Shown: piece after piece, positions 10,044 to 19,333 of the stretch
Numbering within the stretch: position 1 is the first letter of the stretch
Layout of the letters: each line of letters begins with the position of its first letter
NCBI GenBank assembly: GCA_018287875.1
Contig: JAGVVL010000001.1
Span: 7,874,001 to 7,938,000 of the forward strand
DNA from: Nigrospora sphaerica
Taxonomy: Eukaryota; Ascomycota; Sordariomycetes; Amphisphaeriales; Apiosporaceae
DNA length: 64,000 nucleotides
Reading direction: 5' to 3'
The notes under the pieces: model-generated
Told to the model about the DNA's origin: nothing
Database searches by the model: none
The model's input: only the letters and a program-made list of their open reading frames with translations
Position numbers and translations under genes: made by a program

Positions 10044-10190
10044 CACTCATCTTTGCTCATTTCTCGTTCTTTTCGGGAGAGCTCTAGCTGACCCATATTC
10101 GCAGGCAAGGAAGATCGATTGCGAAGGCACTGAGTCTTGATGCATACATTAGATCATAATTGAAATTTTGATATGTGCATTCCTGTCATC

Positions 10191-11777
10191 GTCGTTGATT
10201 GTGCCCTTTCTCGCATCGTGCAGTATTGTGTTGAAGGCCGTTCGTTGCCCGGAACTTGACGGCTAGACTCCGGGAGCTCTGGAGCGTTGGCTTCGTCTCG
10301 GTTCCGATGTACCTAGGGTGCAAGCAGCCAAGTTTCAGGGTCTTGGGTTCTCCACCAATCGAAGGTCCATGAATCCGCATTTGCAACTGCACCTAGCACA
10401 GGTACAGAGAGTTGCCCGATGGGCAGGTAACAGCACCTCTTGATTACATCATCGATCGGTGGGCGGGCTCGTGGACGGAGACGCAGATAAAGAAATATAG
10501 GACGGCAAGGTTCGGTGAAGTGATGGGACGGCAAGGTTCGGTGAAGTGATGGCACGGCCGTCAGGGTAGTCCTAGCTATCCTGGTTCTGCAACGTGTGGG
10601 CACTGGGCGCCACTGGCATGGCGAGCATGGGATGCCGTGATGGCATCGGCTAGCTTCACTAGTTTGCATCGGCGCGGAGCTTGGGGTTGGCCGGCCGGGC
10701 TCTGGTCTAGCCTGATTTTCCCAGCCGATCGACAGACGCTGCCGGCTTGACGAGGCGGCTGGCTGATGGTCAGGCCATGTCGGCCATCCGGCTGCGACGC
10801 TTGCGGAAGGAATGGACGGAGGACTGGTAGTACAGCAACTTGGCTTTTTCTCCTGCGGACACTTTCCATCTGGTACTTGTTGTTTTACCGTATAGTGGTT
10901 AACCATCGTCGTCTAGTCGCGTGTGCCCAGTCCCTCCCTGCATGGATATCTGGAGAGATCGGGGGCGGGGCGGCTGGGGCGGGTTTCCCCCAGCTGCCGC
11001 CGGCCTAGGGTCCACTGGGTTTAGGGGTGGGTCTTTGGCCGATACGCCCCCGCGATGGACCCAATACCACTTACATCAGGCGCCGTTGGAACATGCTGCA
11101 GGAATGTATCGATTCATACATGCATCCGAGTACGTCAGCATACGAGTCGAATAAACCCCCATCCCGCTGCAATGCGGTAGGTACATGCACACGCGAGAAC
11201 CGGATCGATGTACAAAGACAAGATGGCCTGGCGGGTGGATCCCTCTCCCATCCCCGAGAACACTCGTCCGTCATCTCAACTCTGTGCTCGTCATCGCGGG
11301 GGCGCGCCAGCGATCAGCGGCTGGACAGCCACCCCCTCCCTCCCATTCCCCATTTGGTGGCCCCCAGACTGGCGAGACCGGGAAGAACGACGACGACTCG
11401 TCGACGTATCGTGGCCGTAGCGGCCCGTTGTTCAGTGTTGTCGTTTCCCCGTCCCCTGAAACGGCGGGGAGGGGAAGGCCAAGCTCTCTCCCTGCGTCCC
11501 CATCGCGGACTGTACCGTGTCCATCTGACCTAACCATCGGCCCATTGGCGATGTCCCGTCCGATTTGACCCAAAGAAGTACGGATACATGCGTGATGCAC
11601 CCTTCCTAGTGTCGAGGCGACCGACTACTTATCACAGCTGTTCCCCGCCGCCCATCCTCTCCTCTCCCACCTTTGCTTCCCATCCTCTCCAACTGCCGCT
11701 CTCCAGTACTCACTAACCCACGTATCTCGGCTTGACAGTACTTCTCCAACTCTAACTTCATCCAAACCCCAAACAAT
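10191..11777. other. Gene-free interval and con-8 upstream region
   Basis: Apart from the 26-bp tandem repeat listed separately, this stretch shows no gene. The last 200 bases before the con-8 ATG are strongly pyrimidine-rich on the plus strand (11640-11700), as is common in highly expressed fungal promoters and leaders. Confidence 0.45.
10501..10552. repeat. 26-bp tandem direct repeat, two perfect copies
   Basis: The 26-base unit beginning GACGGCAAGG and ending GTGATGG occurs at 10501-10526 and again at 10527-10552. Confidence 0.9.
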
Positions 11778-12251
11778 ATGGACCGCAACCAGAACAATGA
11801 CCAGCCCAGTGCCTTCTCTCGGCGTCGAGTACGTCTCCCCTCTCTAAACGTGCCCTTGCTCCTTCTTGATCCACGACGCCCGCCAACCTCTATCCCGCCA
11901 TGCCCTCTGCTCGTTCCTATAATCCTGCCACCATCGCTTTCTAATGGTGACCAACGACTAACTCGAGTCTACCCTCCCTCTTGCGCAGAGCTCCGGCCCC
12001 TCGTTCGAAAGCCTGATGGCCGCCAAGCGATCCAACGACCCGTCGGTTCAGGCCCGCCGCCAGAGTCTCCACGATCAGAAGCCGCAGCCGGGCTTCTTCG
12101 GTCAGATGTGGCACAAGTAAGCTCAGCTCTCTGCGCCTCTGCCCCCTCTGCGCCACCTACAACATCCATCCGTTCATGGGAGAAAGGCCAGGCTGACTCG
12201 GTCCCTCCCCCCCCAAGCTTCACGCGTGGCCCCGGCAGCCCCAACAAATAG
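11778..12251 (+). CDS. con-8: Conidiation-specific protein 8 (con-8) like small protein
   Basis: Three exons: 11778-11828, 11989-12116 and 12218-12251, giving 70 residues. Introns: 11829-11988 (GTACGT, branch CTAAC at 11958-11962, acceptor GCAG) and 12117-12217 (GTAAGC, branch CTGAC, acceptor CAAG). The protein starts MDRNQNNDQPSAFSRRR and continues RSSGPSFESLMAAKRS, then QARRQS, then GFFGQMWHN and the end FTRGPGSPNK. Known: this small hydrophilic family is expressed during asexual sporulation in Neurospora and relatives; its biochemical role is unknown. The two introns total 261 bases, a multiple of three, so the unspliced frame stays open and could mislead an annotator into a 157-residue protein. 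The FTRGP...SP ending, typical of the family, supports the splicing chosen here. Confidence 0.85.
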   Translation: MDRNQNNDQPSAFSRRRVRLPSLNVPLLLLDPRRPPTSIPPCPLLVPIILPPSLSNGDQRLTRVYPPSCAELRPLVRKPDGRQAIQRPVGSGPPPESPRSEAAAGLLRSDVAQVSSALCASAPSAPPTTSIRSWEKGQADSVPPPPSFTRGPGSPNK

Positions 12252-15200
12252 ATCGCTCCTCCCCCCATGTGGAAGGCATGGCGGTGGCAGTGAGTCAGCC
12301 GCCACACTGGCAACGTAGCTGGCGTTGGCGTCTGAAGTCTCTTCCGCAATAATGTGGTGTTTCGGCATCGGGGACGGGAGGGTTCAGCGTCATGAATTTC
12401 ACAAATCTCAGGGCTATGGCGAAGTTTTTATGTGGCGTTCCGGCCGCTCGTGTGTCTTTGTAGGATTAGTGTACAGTCAATAACGAACCGGTCATGATAC
12501 CAACTGCCTATAGGGGCGTGTGATGAAGTACAACAGATGCATGTCTTCGTAGCGAAATGGCCGAGACCCGTCGTTGTCAGCCACGTGGACGAAGCCAGTA
12601 TTCTCCTATAACCGAAACGCAGCCAGAGGGGCAAAGGGAGAAGGCGTAAAGATACGGAAGACGGTGCTGTTGCGTGGCATGTGCATGTCACCGCACTGGC
12701 TCTAGCGGAAGGTTTACATCGATGTGTTTCTGCACTAGCAAGAACAACTTTCGACCTGCGTAGCATCAATAACACATAACGCCTCGTACGCCTACGCAGT
12801 TATTATGGGATCCGAACGAGGCGACAATAAAATATAAGGGCGGCGGACTGCGTCATGTACGACCAAGATGCTCGAATTCTCGACACGTCTGTCCAGGCTT
12901 GGGCCGAGATGTCCAACCCAAACCTGGCGAAACTATGATAACAATCCCCCGCTTCTCTGTCCGGGGAATAATATCTTGGATCGGATAGGCCACTACAGAC
13001 CACGGCCCGGCGGGTTCTTAGTAAAGGAGCCCAAACCGATGGATCCGACGGGTCCGCCTTGCAGTGTGCTTCGCATCAAGGCCATCCGTAACTGAATAGA
13101 CCGTCTTCTTGTGACCACGGGCCCGACGTGAATTGCATACTTGTGCATGATCCATAGCTTTGGGTCGTTACGGGAATACTCGTGTAGACGGCCTGCGTCG
13201 TATAAAACATCCGCACTCCCCAGACTACCAGGGCATCTCTTTGGCAACCCGTACGTATGCACGCACTGTCCACACCATCTGTTGTCCGTGGATCATGGAA
13301 TTGCTCCCTTTACGACGCCTTGTAACCATAGGACTGTGTCTCGGCACGCTGGCCGTGCAGCTGTGCCACGGCGCCTGGGTTCTCATCACATGGTGGCGGC
13401 TGCTGACCGCTGTGTTTTGGCAGTGACCTCCAGCGGCAGCCTCGAATCTCTTCACCCAGGGAATCTATGCCTTGTCCATTCCCTCCCTTGTCGGCGCCCG
13501 TCTGGGTCTGACCGGGTAAGGCGGCGTTATTTTGTCGGTACAGGCCCAATGTCTCCTGGAGCTGGCGGGGACAATAGATCACGAAGCGCAGCGGATAGAG
13601 TCATGTGGAACCAAGAGGTTCGGGTTCGCAATATCCAACTGCCTAACCTAGAGGGAAGTCCAACGTCATTCCCATCGGGACAGAATCCTCCACCCATGGC
13701 GTGGTTTGTCATTTTTCTTTGTCCGTCCGCAGGCAGACCGAATGGGAACTCGGATCCTTCCGCAAAGCAAGCCAGAGGGGACAAGCCTTGCAGAAGAGTA
13801 GGTTCCCAGTGGTGCTGCGTCCTTGTTTTAGGATAGGGAGATCGAGCCGGGGGCCTTGAGACGAGCGTATCGCTCGCCTCCGAGAGACGCGACCAGCCCA
13901 GCCCCAGGACATTATGTCCTTTTCTCCAAGCCCTCGAGCCGCGCCTCCTAGATTCTCCAACTCGCAGAGAAGACGGACTACTTGTCGCAACGCGGTCTGG
14001 GTTCTTCCGGGCCGAGTCCCGGACGCTGGCTCCGGAGCAAAGTAGCTTGTGCCTCGCCGTATGGCTGGGCCTCACAGCTCTTACTATCGCGCTTATCTCC
14101 TTCACTGCAGGTACCAAGACAGTTAGCATGTGGTAGTAGTGGTGTCAACGCCTCCGGGCCACCAGGGCTCGGGAACCAAAGGCCCACGGGAATCTCGACT
14201 GGGGAAAACTTACGAAAGAACCCAAGCTTGGAGACGTCACGGCGGCCGGCGACAGAACCGACGGACGCATTTAAACGTCCGTCATCACGCGCCCCACCTC
14301 ACGTCGTGTTGACACGACGATTTGTCGACAGCTCGATCATAGGAAAAACGGGTGGGCGTAGCAGAGTGCAGTCATGGAACCGTTGCCCTCCCTGAGACAG
14401 CCGAGTCACCCGTGTTTTTCCCTCCCAGTAAACGCGCCATCGCGCATTAGGAAGCACAATGGCTACCTACCCCCTCGGGGGCCAGATTCCCTGCGTGAAG
14501 GGGCACCCTTGTTGGTGAGTATGGCCCCGCCCTTCCTGCGCAATTGAGTCGCATTTCCGAAGGGGCCAAATATAATCAATGACCGAGTTCGTAGAATAGC
14601 GTGATGCCATTCTACCACCCTGACGATCCACGTCTAGCGGCATGGTGATCCGGGTCTATTGATCGTCGGGCAGGTCATACTCTCTTCCCGTGTGAATCAG
14701 GCGTGAAACCAGGGGAAGTATCTCAGCGTTCCTGGGAACGCAATTCTACCATCCCGATGATCAGGCGCCTAGCGGCATGGTGATCCGCGTCTATTGATCG
14801 TCGGGCAGGTCATTCTCTTCCCGTATGATCCAGGGAAGTCATTCAGCCAGCGTTCTCTAGGTTGCATGGTCAGAAAGATGTACCGCGTGGCTCAGCGTGG
14901 GGAACGGGTGACTCACTAGGTACAGCACGAATACCCCGACATGCCGCTCCTGAACGCCGGCCACATCTAGGGCTCGCTGAGGGAAGCCCCATAACCCTCA
15001 GCAACGCCCGATGGCCCTGTACGGCATTATCCGAATGCCACAGGGACTTGGAGAAAGTTCCGACGCCATTCTAATGCAAGCCATGCTCCACATCGTGTCA
15101 TCCTGAAAGGAACCCTTTTTGCGTGCACCTTGTATCTTCGTCAGCGCGACGGGGTCGGGGAAGGGTGGGAGCGGGAGCGCGACGCACGTACCGACCTGGA

Positions 15201-16417
15201 CAAACAATTACAAAACAACGAAACACCGCCGCGGCTGCGGAAACCAATAGCCGTTCCGGAATTGACGGTCGTGTTCATCATAAGTCGTGATCCATGGCGT
15301 GCCGCCCCCTTGAGCCTTTTAACGTCCTGCTCAGGACGGGCGACACCGCTGGCTGGCTCGTGGCGGGGCGGGACATGTGGGAAAGGGTTCACGATGCGTC
15401 GTCGGGCCATCGGTGGGAGGCCGGCCTCGAAGGTGGGGGAGAAGCAACCCGTGGCGCCTACGAAAGCGTCCACAAGGAACCGAACACCCGATGCATGGGC
15501 AGACGAAGCCACGCAGAGGCGGTGGCCTTCATGTTTTGTAACGGGACCCCATGGCTGCAGTCTCGAACGCCCAATGCGCGAGCGAGCCGTGCGTACGGGG
15601 AACGATGGATGTAGAAGGAGAAACGGATGAGTGGATGGATGGTTGGACGAGGGCGGGGGGAAAGGGGGAAAGAGTGGCGGGAACGAACAACTAAATAAGT
15701 AGGAATGCACTCCATGCCTGCCTAACATGGGACTTCCCACATCAGAGATGCACAGACCAGGCAACTGCCTGCCTGCCTTGCAGATGCGTAGGTACGCTAT
15801 CCCATGTGTAAAGCAGTAAGAGGTGAGGTACCTTTTACCTATGCGTCGGAATCGGTCATCAACCTTACATGTAGCCTTTGTCCTGGTGACACGACTTCCA
15901 CTGCAGGGGACCCCCCCACTGGATGTACTTGCATCCCCCCTGTGTACTTCACTGGGAAGCCTATGCGATGTACCCCATGCATACGGCAATGCCGTTCTAC
16001 CTATGTGCTGGGGGCACTTTTACGCACACGCACCACCACCACACACTCTACAATGAGTTCATTACGACAAAACGTGCTCTAGTTATTACAACCTCGGCTC
16101 GGCTCGAGGCTCTGTTTCGCTTGCCCCGACTCGCTAAACAAAAAGGTTCAGTCTATAGGCAGACTTATCGCTTTCTATATCTCAATGGGCGACCCTTGCC
16201 GTCGGCTCTATTACACCACGGCGCCGCGCCGTCCCGTGCCAGGAGGGCCAGTGGCACGCCCCTAGCCTCAACAGTATGCTGTTTTCGTGTCATAAAAAGG
16301 GGTACCCTTGCCGGGCGTGCCCCCAAAAGGAAGCCAAACGCCGAACCTATGCAATCGCTTAAACCCTCTTACCGTGGCCTTTGTATATTTAAAGACAAAA
16401 ACCAATGGAAGCAGGCG
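12252..16417. other. 4.2-kb gene-free region
   Basis: Only short, non-conserved open frames on both strands. Besides the 134-bp duplication listed separately I see no RNA gene or transposon remnant. Confidence 0.45.
14609..14860. repeat. Imperfect tandem duplication, offset 134 bp
   Basis: A segment starting ATTCTACCA at 14609 is repeated from 14743. Shared blocks include TAGCGGCATGGTGATCCG, TCTATTGATCGTCGGGCAGG and CAGCGTTC. The copies differ by scattered substitutions and small indels, so this is an old duplication. Confidence 0.85.
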
Positions 16418-19333
16418 CTACCACGCCCCGCTCCTCCGTGACCGCGTGCTGCGGAAATAATCATATGCCATCGGGTCGTGATCCGGTGCGGTCCCATCGT
16501 CCTCCGTCTGTGGTAAGCCACCATAGCCCTGAGGCCCTCCGCCAAGCATACCAGCGCCACCCGGGCCTCTAGCCGGGCCACGATCCATACTAGGGCCTCG
16601 GAAGCCAGGCGAGGTCATGGGCATCGCCGCAGCATTGCTGACCAGGTTCATGCCGCTATCGTTGCCCTGCGCATACAGTGGGCTTCTTGATCTGCCCATG
16701 TCGAGCGCCGGCGGCGTGTACGGATGGAACGCCGCTACTGGAGCCGCGGCCGAGGGGTAAGCCCTTCCCGGGCCCGGACTCGCTGACCGCGGCATCGGCG
16801 GCAGTCCTGGACTGCCCGGCCGTGACGACGACTCGCTGTCATTCCACATGCTCCCGGGCGTTCCCGGACGGATCAGGTCGGCGTGCCGCCCATAGATTTC
16901 GCCGCCACCGTGGTCCATCGCAAACTCTGGCCGGTTTTTGTAGTACTCGAAGTCCAGCCGCGATTCGGGCACAAGCTCGAACCCGGGTACTGGGTTCTTC
17001 GACCTGCCCGATTTGCTCATGTCGCCCAGCACATAGGCGTCGGAGTAGCCCGATGTCGACATGGTGTCGCCCGAGTAGGCCTCGCGGCCGTCACTCAACC
17101 GGCCCTTATAAATCGACGCAAGTATGTTCTGGGCCTTGGCATGCACCATGGGCGTGATAAGGGGCTTGTACAGAGCTGGATGCCCAAATCTTGCGGCGAG
17201 CCGGTCGGTCGATCGAAGCGGGTCCTTGCCCCCGACGGCTTCGGTATCCCGGCGCACGTTGCGAATAGAGTAGTAATGGATATCGTCGTCAAAAGTCTTG
17301 GCGCAGTAGATCTTGAAGATGACCAGGCCGACCAGGAGTGCCATCACAACGTACGCCTTGGTGTGGTCGGCGCCGTTGCGAGTCCAGAGCGCGAGGATGG
17401 TGACGAGTATGCCGAGTGTTGTGGCCACCAGAACCCGGTTAAACAAGACCCTCCAAAACATGCCCCCGGACTCGGTCTTGGTGACAAAGATGTAGAGGAG
17501 CAGGTATTTCTTCAGCCACACGTCGATGGAGAAATAAAGTGCCGCTGCCGGGAGCACCAGCGGCTGAAGGGGAGCGTAGCCGAGCGCCACTGTCGTGTAG
17601 TACAGGAAGTAGTTGTAGTAACTAGCATAGTCGAACGCGGGCGGTGCCGTGAGCTCGATCAGTTCTCGCGGCGTCGGGCTCGAGAACTTGCGGGCGAAGA
17701 AACTGGAGATGAGCGGCCACAGCTGGGCCAAGTCGATAGCAGCACCCATGCTGCGCTGCAGCAACCAGGTGACGAAAAAGGGGCTGATGGTACAGAGCGA
17801 TATGAACAATGTAGCGCCGGGGTTAAATTCCCAGAGGGCAGCGATCACGTCGTGGGATTCTTTAGTGTTCTTAACAATGAAGGCACCCACCTTCCACAGC
17901 GTACCAAAGATGGAGAACACAATCAAGTTGTTGAAGACAAAGAAAGAATAAAGCTTTGCCACAACATGTCTCTCTCGCCCTGTTTTGGTCCGATCGCCAG
18001 CCCTGATGGACAGTCGCCGGAAGATGATGGGGAGAACGAGATATACCAGGGACGTAATGGCCGGGTTGGCCACACCCTGTACGATGGACCAGAAACCTCG
18101 ATCGGCCGCCAGCGACGTTTGGAAGGCCGGCCACACCATGCCCAAGTTGCCCAGGTCGACCAGGAAAATGGCCATCATGGCGTTGGGGGCAACCCAGAGG
18201 AACGTCAACAGCGCGATCCACAGGTTCACTATGATTCGGCGCCAACTTCGAGTAGCCGGACTGAGCGGCATGTTGTCCCAAATGATATCGTTGGGCCGCG
18301 GGGCGAGCGCAACCGTAGTGCCCCTCGGCTTCTTGCGGCGCATGGCATAAGCAATGCAGTGCGTCTCGGAAATGCTGTCGTAGCTCGCAAACCCGTAAGG
18401 CATAGAACTGCGCTTGTCGATGTTTTTCCGGACCTCCTTGATTTCCATCTCGAGCTCCTGGATCCGCTGCGTCAAGTACTGGATGGCGTCGACCTTTTGA
18501 CCACGGGGGTACGTTCCGTAAGACGGGTCTTTTTTGGATGGGTGGCAGAGCGGCCGAGCGGCCGGGAGGTTGGCTGGGTCTTTGAGGTATTTCGCAAACA
18601 CCTTTTCGAGCTTGCGTACAGTCTTTTCGTGCTGGTCGATCAAACTGGGTAGAAGCTTGACGTTGCGTGCCATGGCCGTCCTGGAAAAGGACGACTTGGG
18701 GATCACCTCGTCGATAATCCTCGCGATACCTTCATCCGAGGCCATGTTCTTCGGGATGTCATTCAGCATAAGGGTGCGCGCGTGCAGACTGTTCTGGTAG
18801 TCGGGGCTTTCGAAGTAGAGACGGCGCAGCTGTAAAACCTTCTTGTAGTTCCACCACAGGAAGCCAACCACGACGAAGGTGCTGAGGTAGATAACCACAA
18901 CCAAGCTCCAGCTTGCCTCATTCCACACGTTCAGAGGCGTGATTAACAGGAGCCATGACTGGTCCTTGCTATTGTCGGTCGTCTGCGTCAAGTTCACGGG
19001 CAAGAGAATGCCGCAGCCCAGAAGAGACAAGATAAGGAAGATGTTGCGCAACATTGCGATGAAGCGAAGAAAGATGGCAGCGTCCATGCCGGCATGCTGC
19101 ACCAGCTCTTTCTCGTTCGTAGTCCACAAGGGGACGAACCAAGCGAAGAAGCCTTTGCCTATCGGAGGCGGCGCATGGCTTTCGTCAGCATGCTTGAGCT
19201 TGGGAGCGTATACGACCGAGTTGTAGGGTCGGATGAAGGAGAAGAATAGGCAGATCAGGATGGCTGAGCCAACCGATGTTCCCAAGGCAGAAAATATGGC
19301 GTTTACGTCGAGCTGCACGTCCATTAGCACCAT
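16418..19333 (-). CDS. Csc1/OSCA-TMEM63 family mechanosensitive/osmosensitive cation channel
   Basis: Single-exon gene of 971 residues starting at the ATG at 19333 (MVLMDVQLDVNAIF); the second ATG, three codons later, is equally possible. Domains in order: an N-terminal membrane segment (about 15-37, ILICLFFSFIRPYNS), two more helices (about 95-115 and 140-160), a cytosolic RRM-like region (about 185-350), the seven-helix RSN1/DUF221 core (about 360-700; helices include IVNLWIALLTFLWVAPNAMM and FIVKNT-flanked segments), and a long Pro/Ser/Gly tail ending SRRSGAW. Known: the family forms Ca2+-permeable channels gated by membrane tension or hyperosmolarity in the plasma membrane or ER. The Phm7-type cytosolic insert and core order match the usual fungal architecture. 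Ion selectivity cannot be judged from sequence. Confidence 0.92.
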   Translation of the reverse strand: MVLMDVQLDVNAIFSALGTSVGSAILICLFFSFIRPYNSVVYAPKLKHADESHAPPPIGKGFFAWFVPLWTTNEKELVQHAGMDAAIFLRFIAMLRNIFLILSLLGCGILLPVNLTQTTDNSKDQSWLLLITPLNVWNEASWSLVVVIYLSTFVVVGFLWWNYKKVLQLRRLYFESPDYQNSLHARTLMLNDIPKNMASDEGIARIIDEVIPKSSFSRTAMARNVKLLPSLIDQHEKTVRKLEKVFAKYLKDPANLPAARPLCHPSKKDPSYGTYPRGQKVDAIQYLTQRIQELEMEIKEVRKNIDKRSSMPYGFASYDSISETHCIAYAMRRKKPRGTTVALAPRPNDIIWDNMPLSPATRSWRRIIVNLWIALLTFLWVAPNAMMAIFLVDLGNLGMVWPAFQTSLAADRGFWSIVQGVANPAITSLVYLVLPIIFRRLSIRAGDRTKTGRERHVVAKLYSFFVFNNLIVFSIFGTLWKVGAFIVKNTKESHDVIAALWEFNPGATLFISLCTISPFFVTWLLQRSMGAAIDLAQLWPLISSFFARKFSSPTPRELIELTAPPAFDYASYYNYFLYYTTVALGYAPLQPLVLPAAALYFSIDVWLKKYLLLYIFVTKTESGGMFWRVLFNRVLVATTLGILVTILALWTRNGADHTKAYVVMALLVGLVIFKIYCAKTFDDDIHYYSIRNVRRDTEAVGGKDPLRSTDRLAARFGHPALYKPLITPMVHAKAQNILASIYKGRLSDGREAYSGDTMSTSGYSDAYVLGDMSKSGRSKNPVPGFELVPESRLDFEYYKNRPEFAMDHGGGEIYGRHADLIRPGTPGSMWNDSESSSRPGSPGLPPMPRSASPGPGRAYPSAAAPVAAFHPYTPPALDMGRSRSPLYAQGNDSGMNLVSNAAAMPMTSPGFRGPSMDRGPARGPGGAGMLGGGPQGYGGLPQTEDDGTAPDHDPMAYDYFRSTRSRRSGAW

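Larger units (their letters stand above)
8781..10190 (+). ncRNA. Probable non-coding snoRNA host gene (introns carry box C/D snoRNAs)
   Basis: Seen: a chain of fungal-type introns on the plus strand without coding exons. Clear ones are 8915-9088 (GTAAGT donor, branch CTAAT at 9074-9078, acceptor CAAG), 9628-9806 (GTAAAC, branch CTAAC, acceptor CCAG) and 9924-10104 (GTAAGT, branch CTGAC, acceptor GCAG). Further introns lie between about 9165 and 9380 and between about 9381 and 9627, with less certain ends. Each clear intron holds one box C/D RNA with C box, D box and flanking terminal stem. Known: in filamentous ascomycetes such as Neurospora, many snoRNAs are processed from introns of non-protein-coding transcripts. 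Inferred: this is such a host gene, spliced and then discarded or degraded. Transcript ends are estimates. Confidence 0.72.

Noticed and set aside
12780..12850. Second B-box-like sequence on the minus strand
   Set aside because: No tRNA fold around it.
16883..18652. 589-codon open frame antisense to the Csc1-like channel
   Set aside because: Same reason: a codon-bias shadow with no conserved motif.
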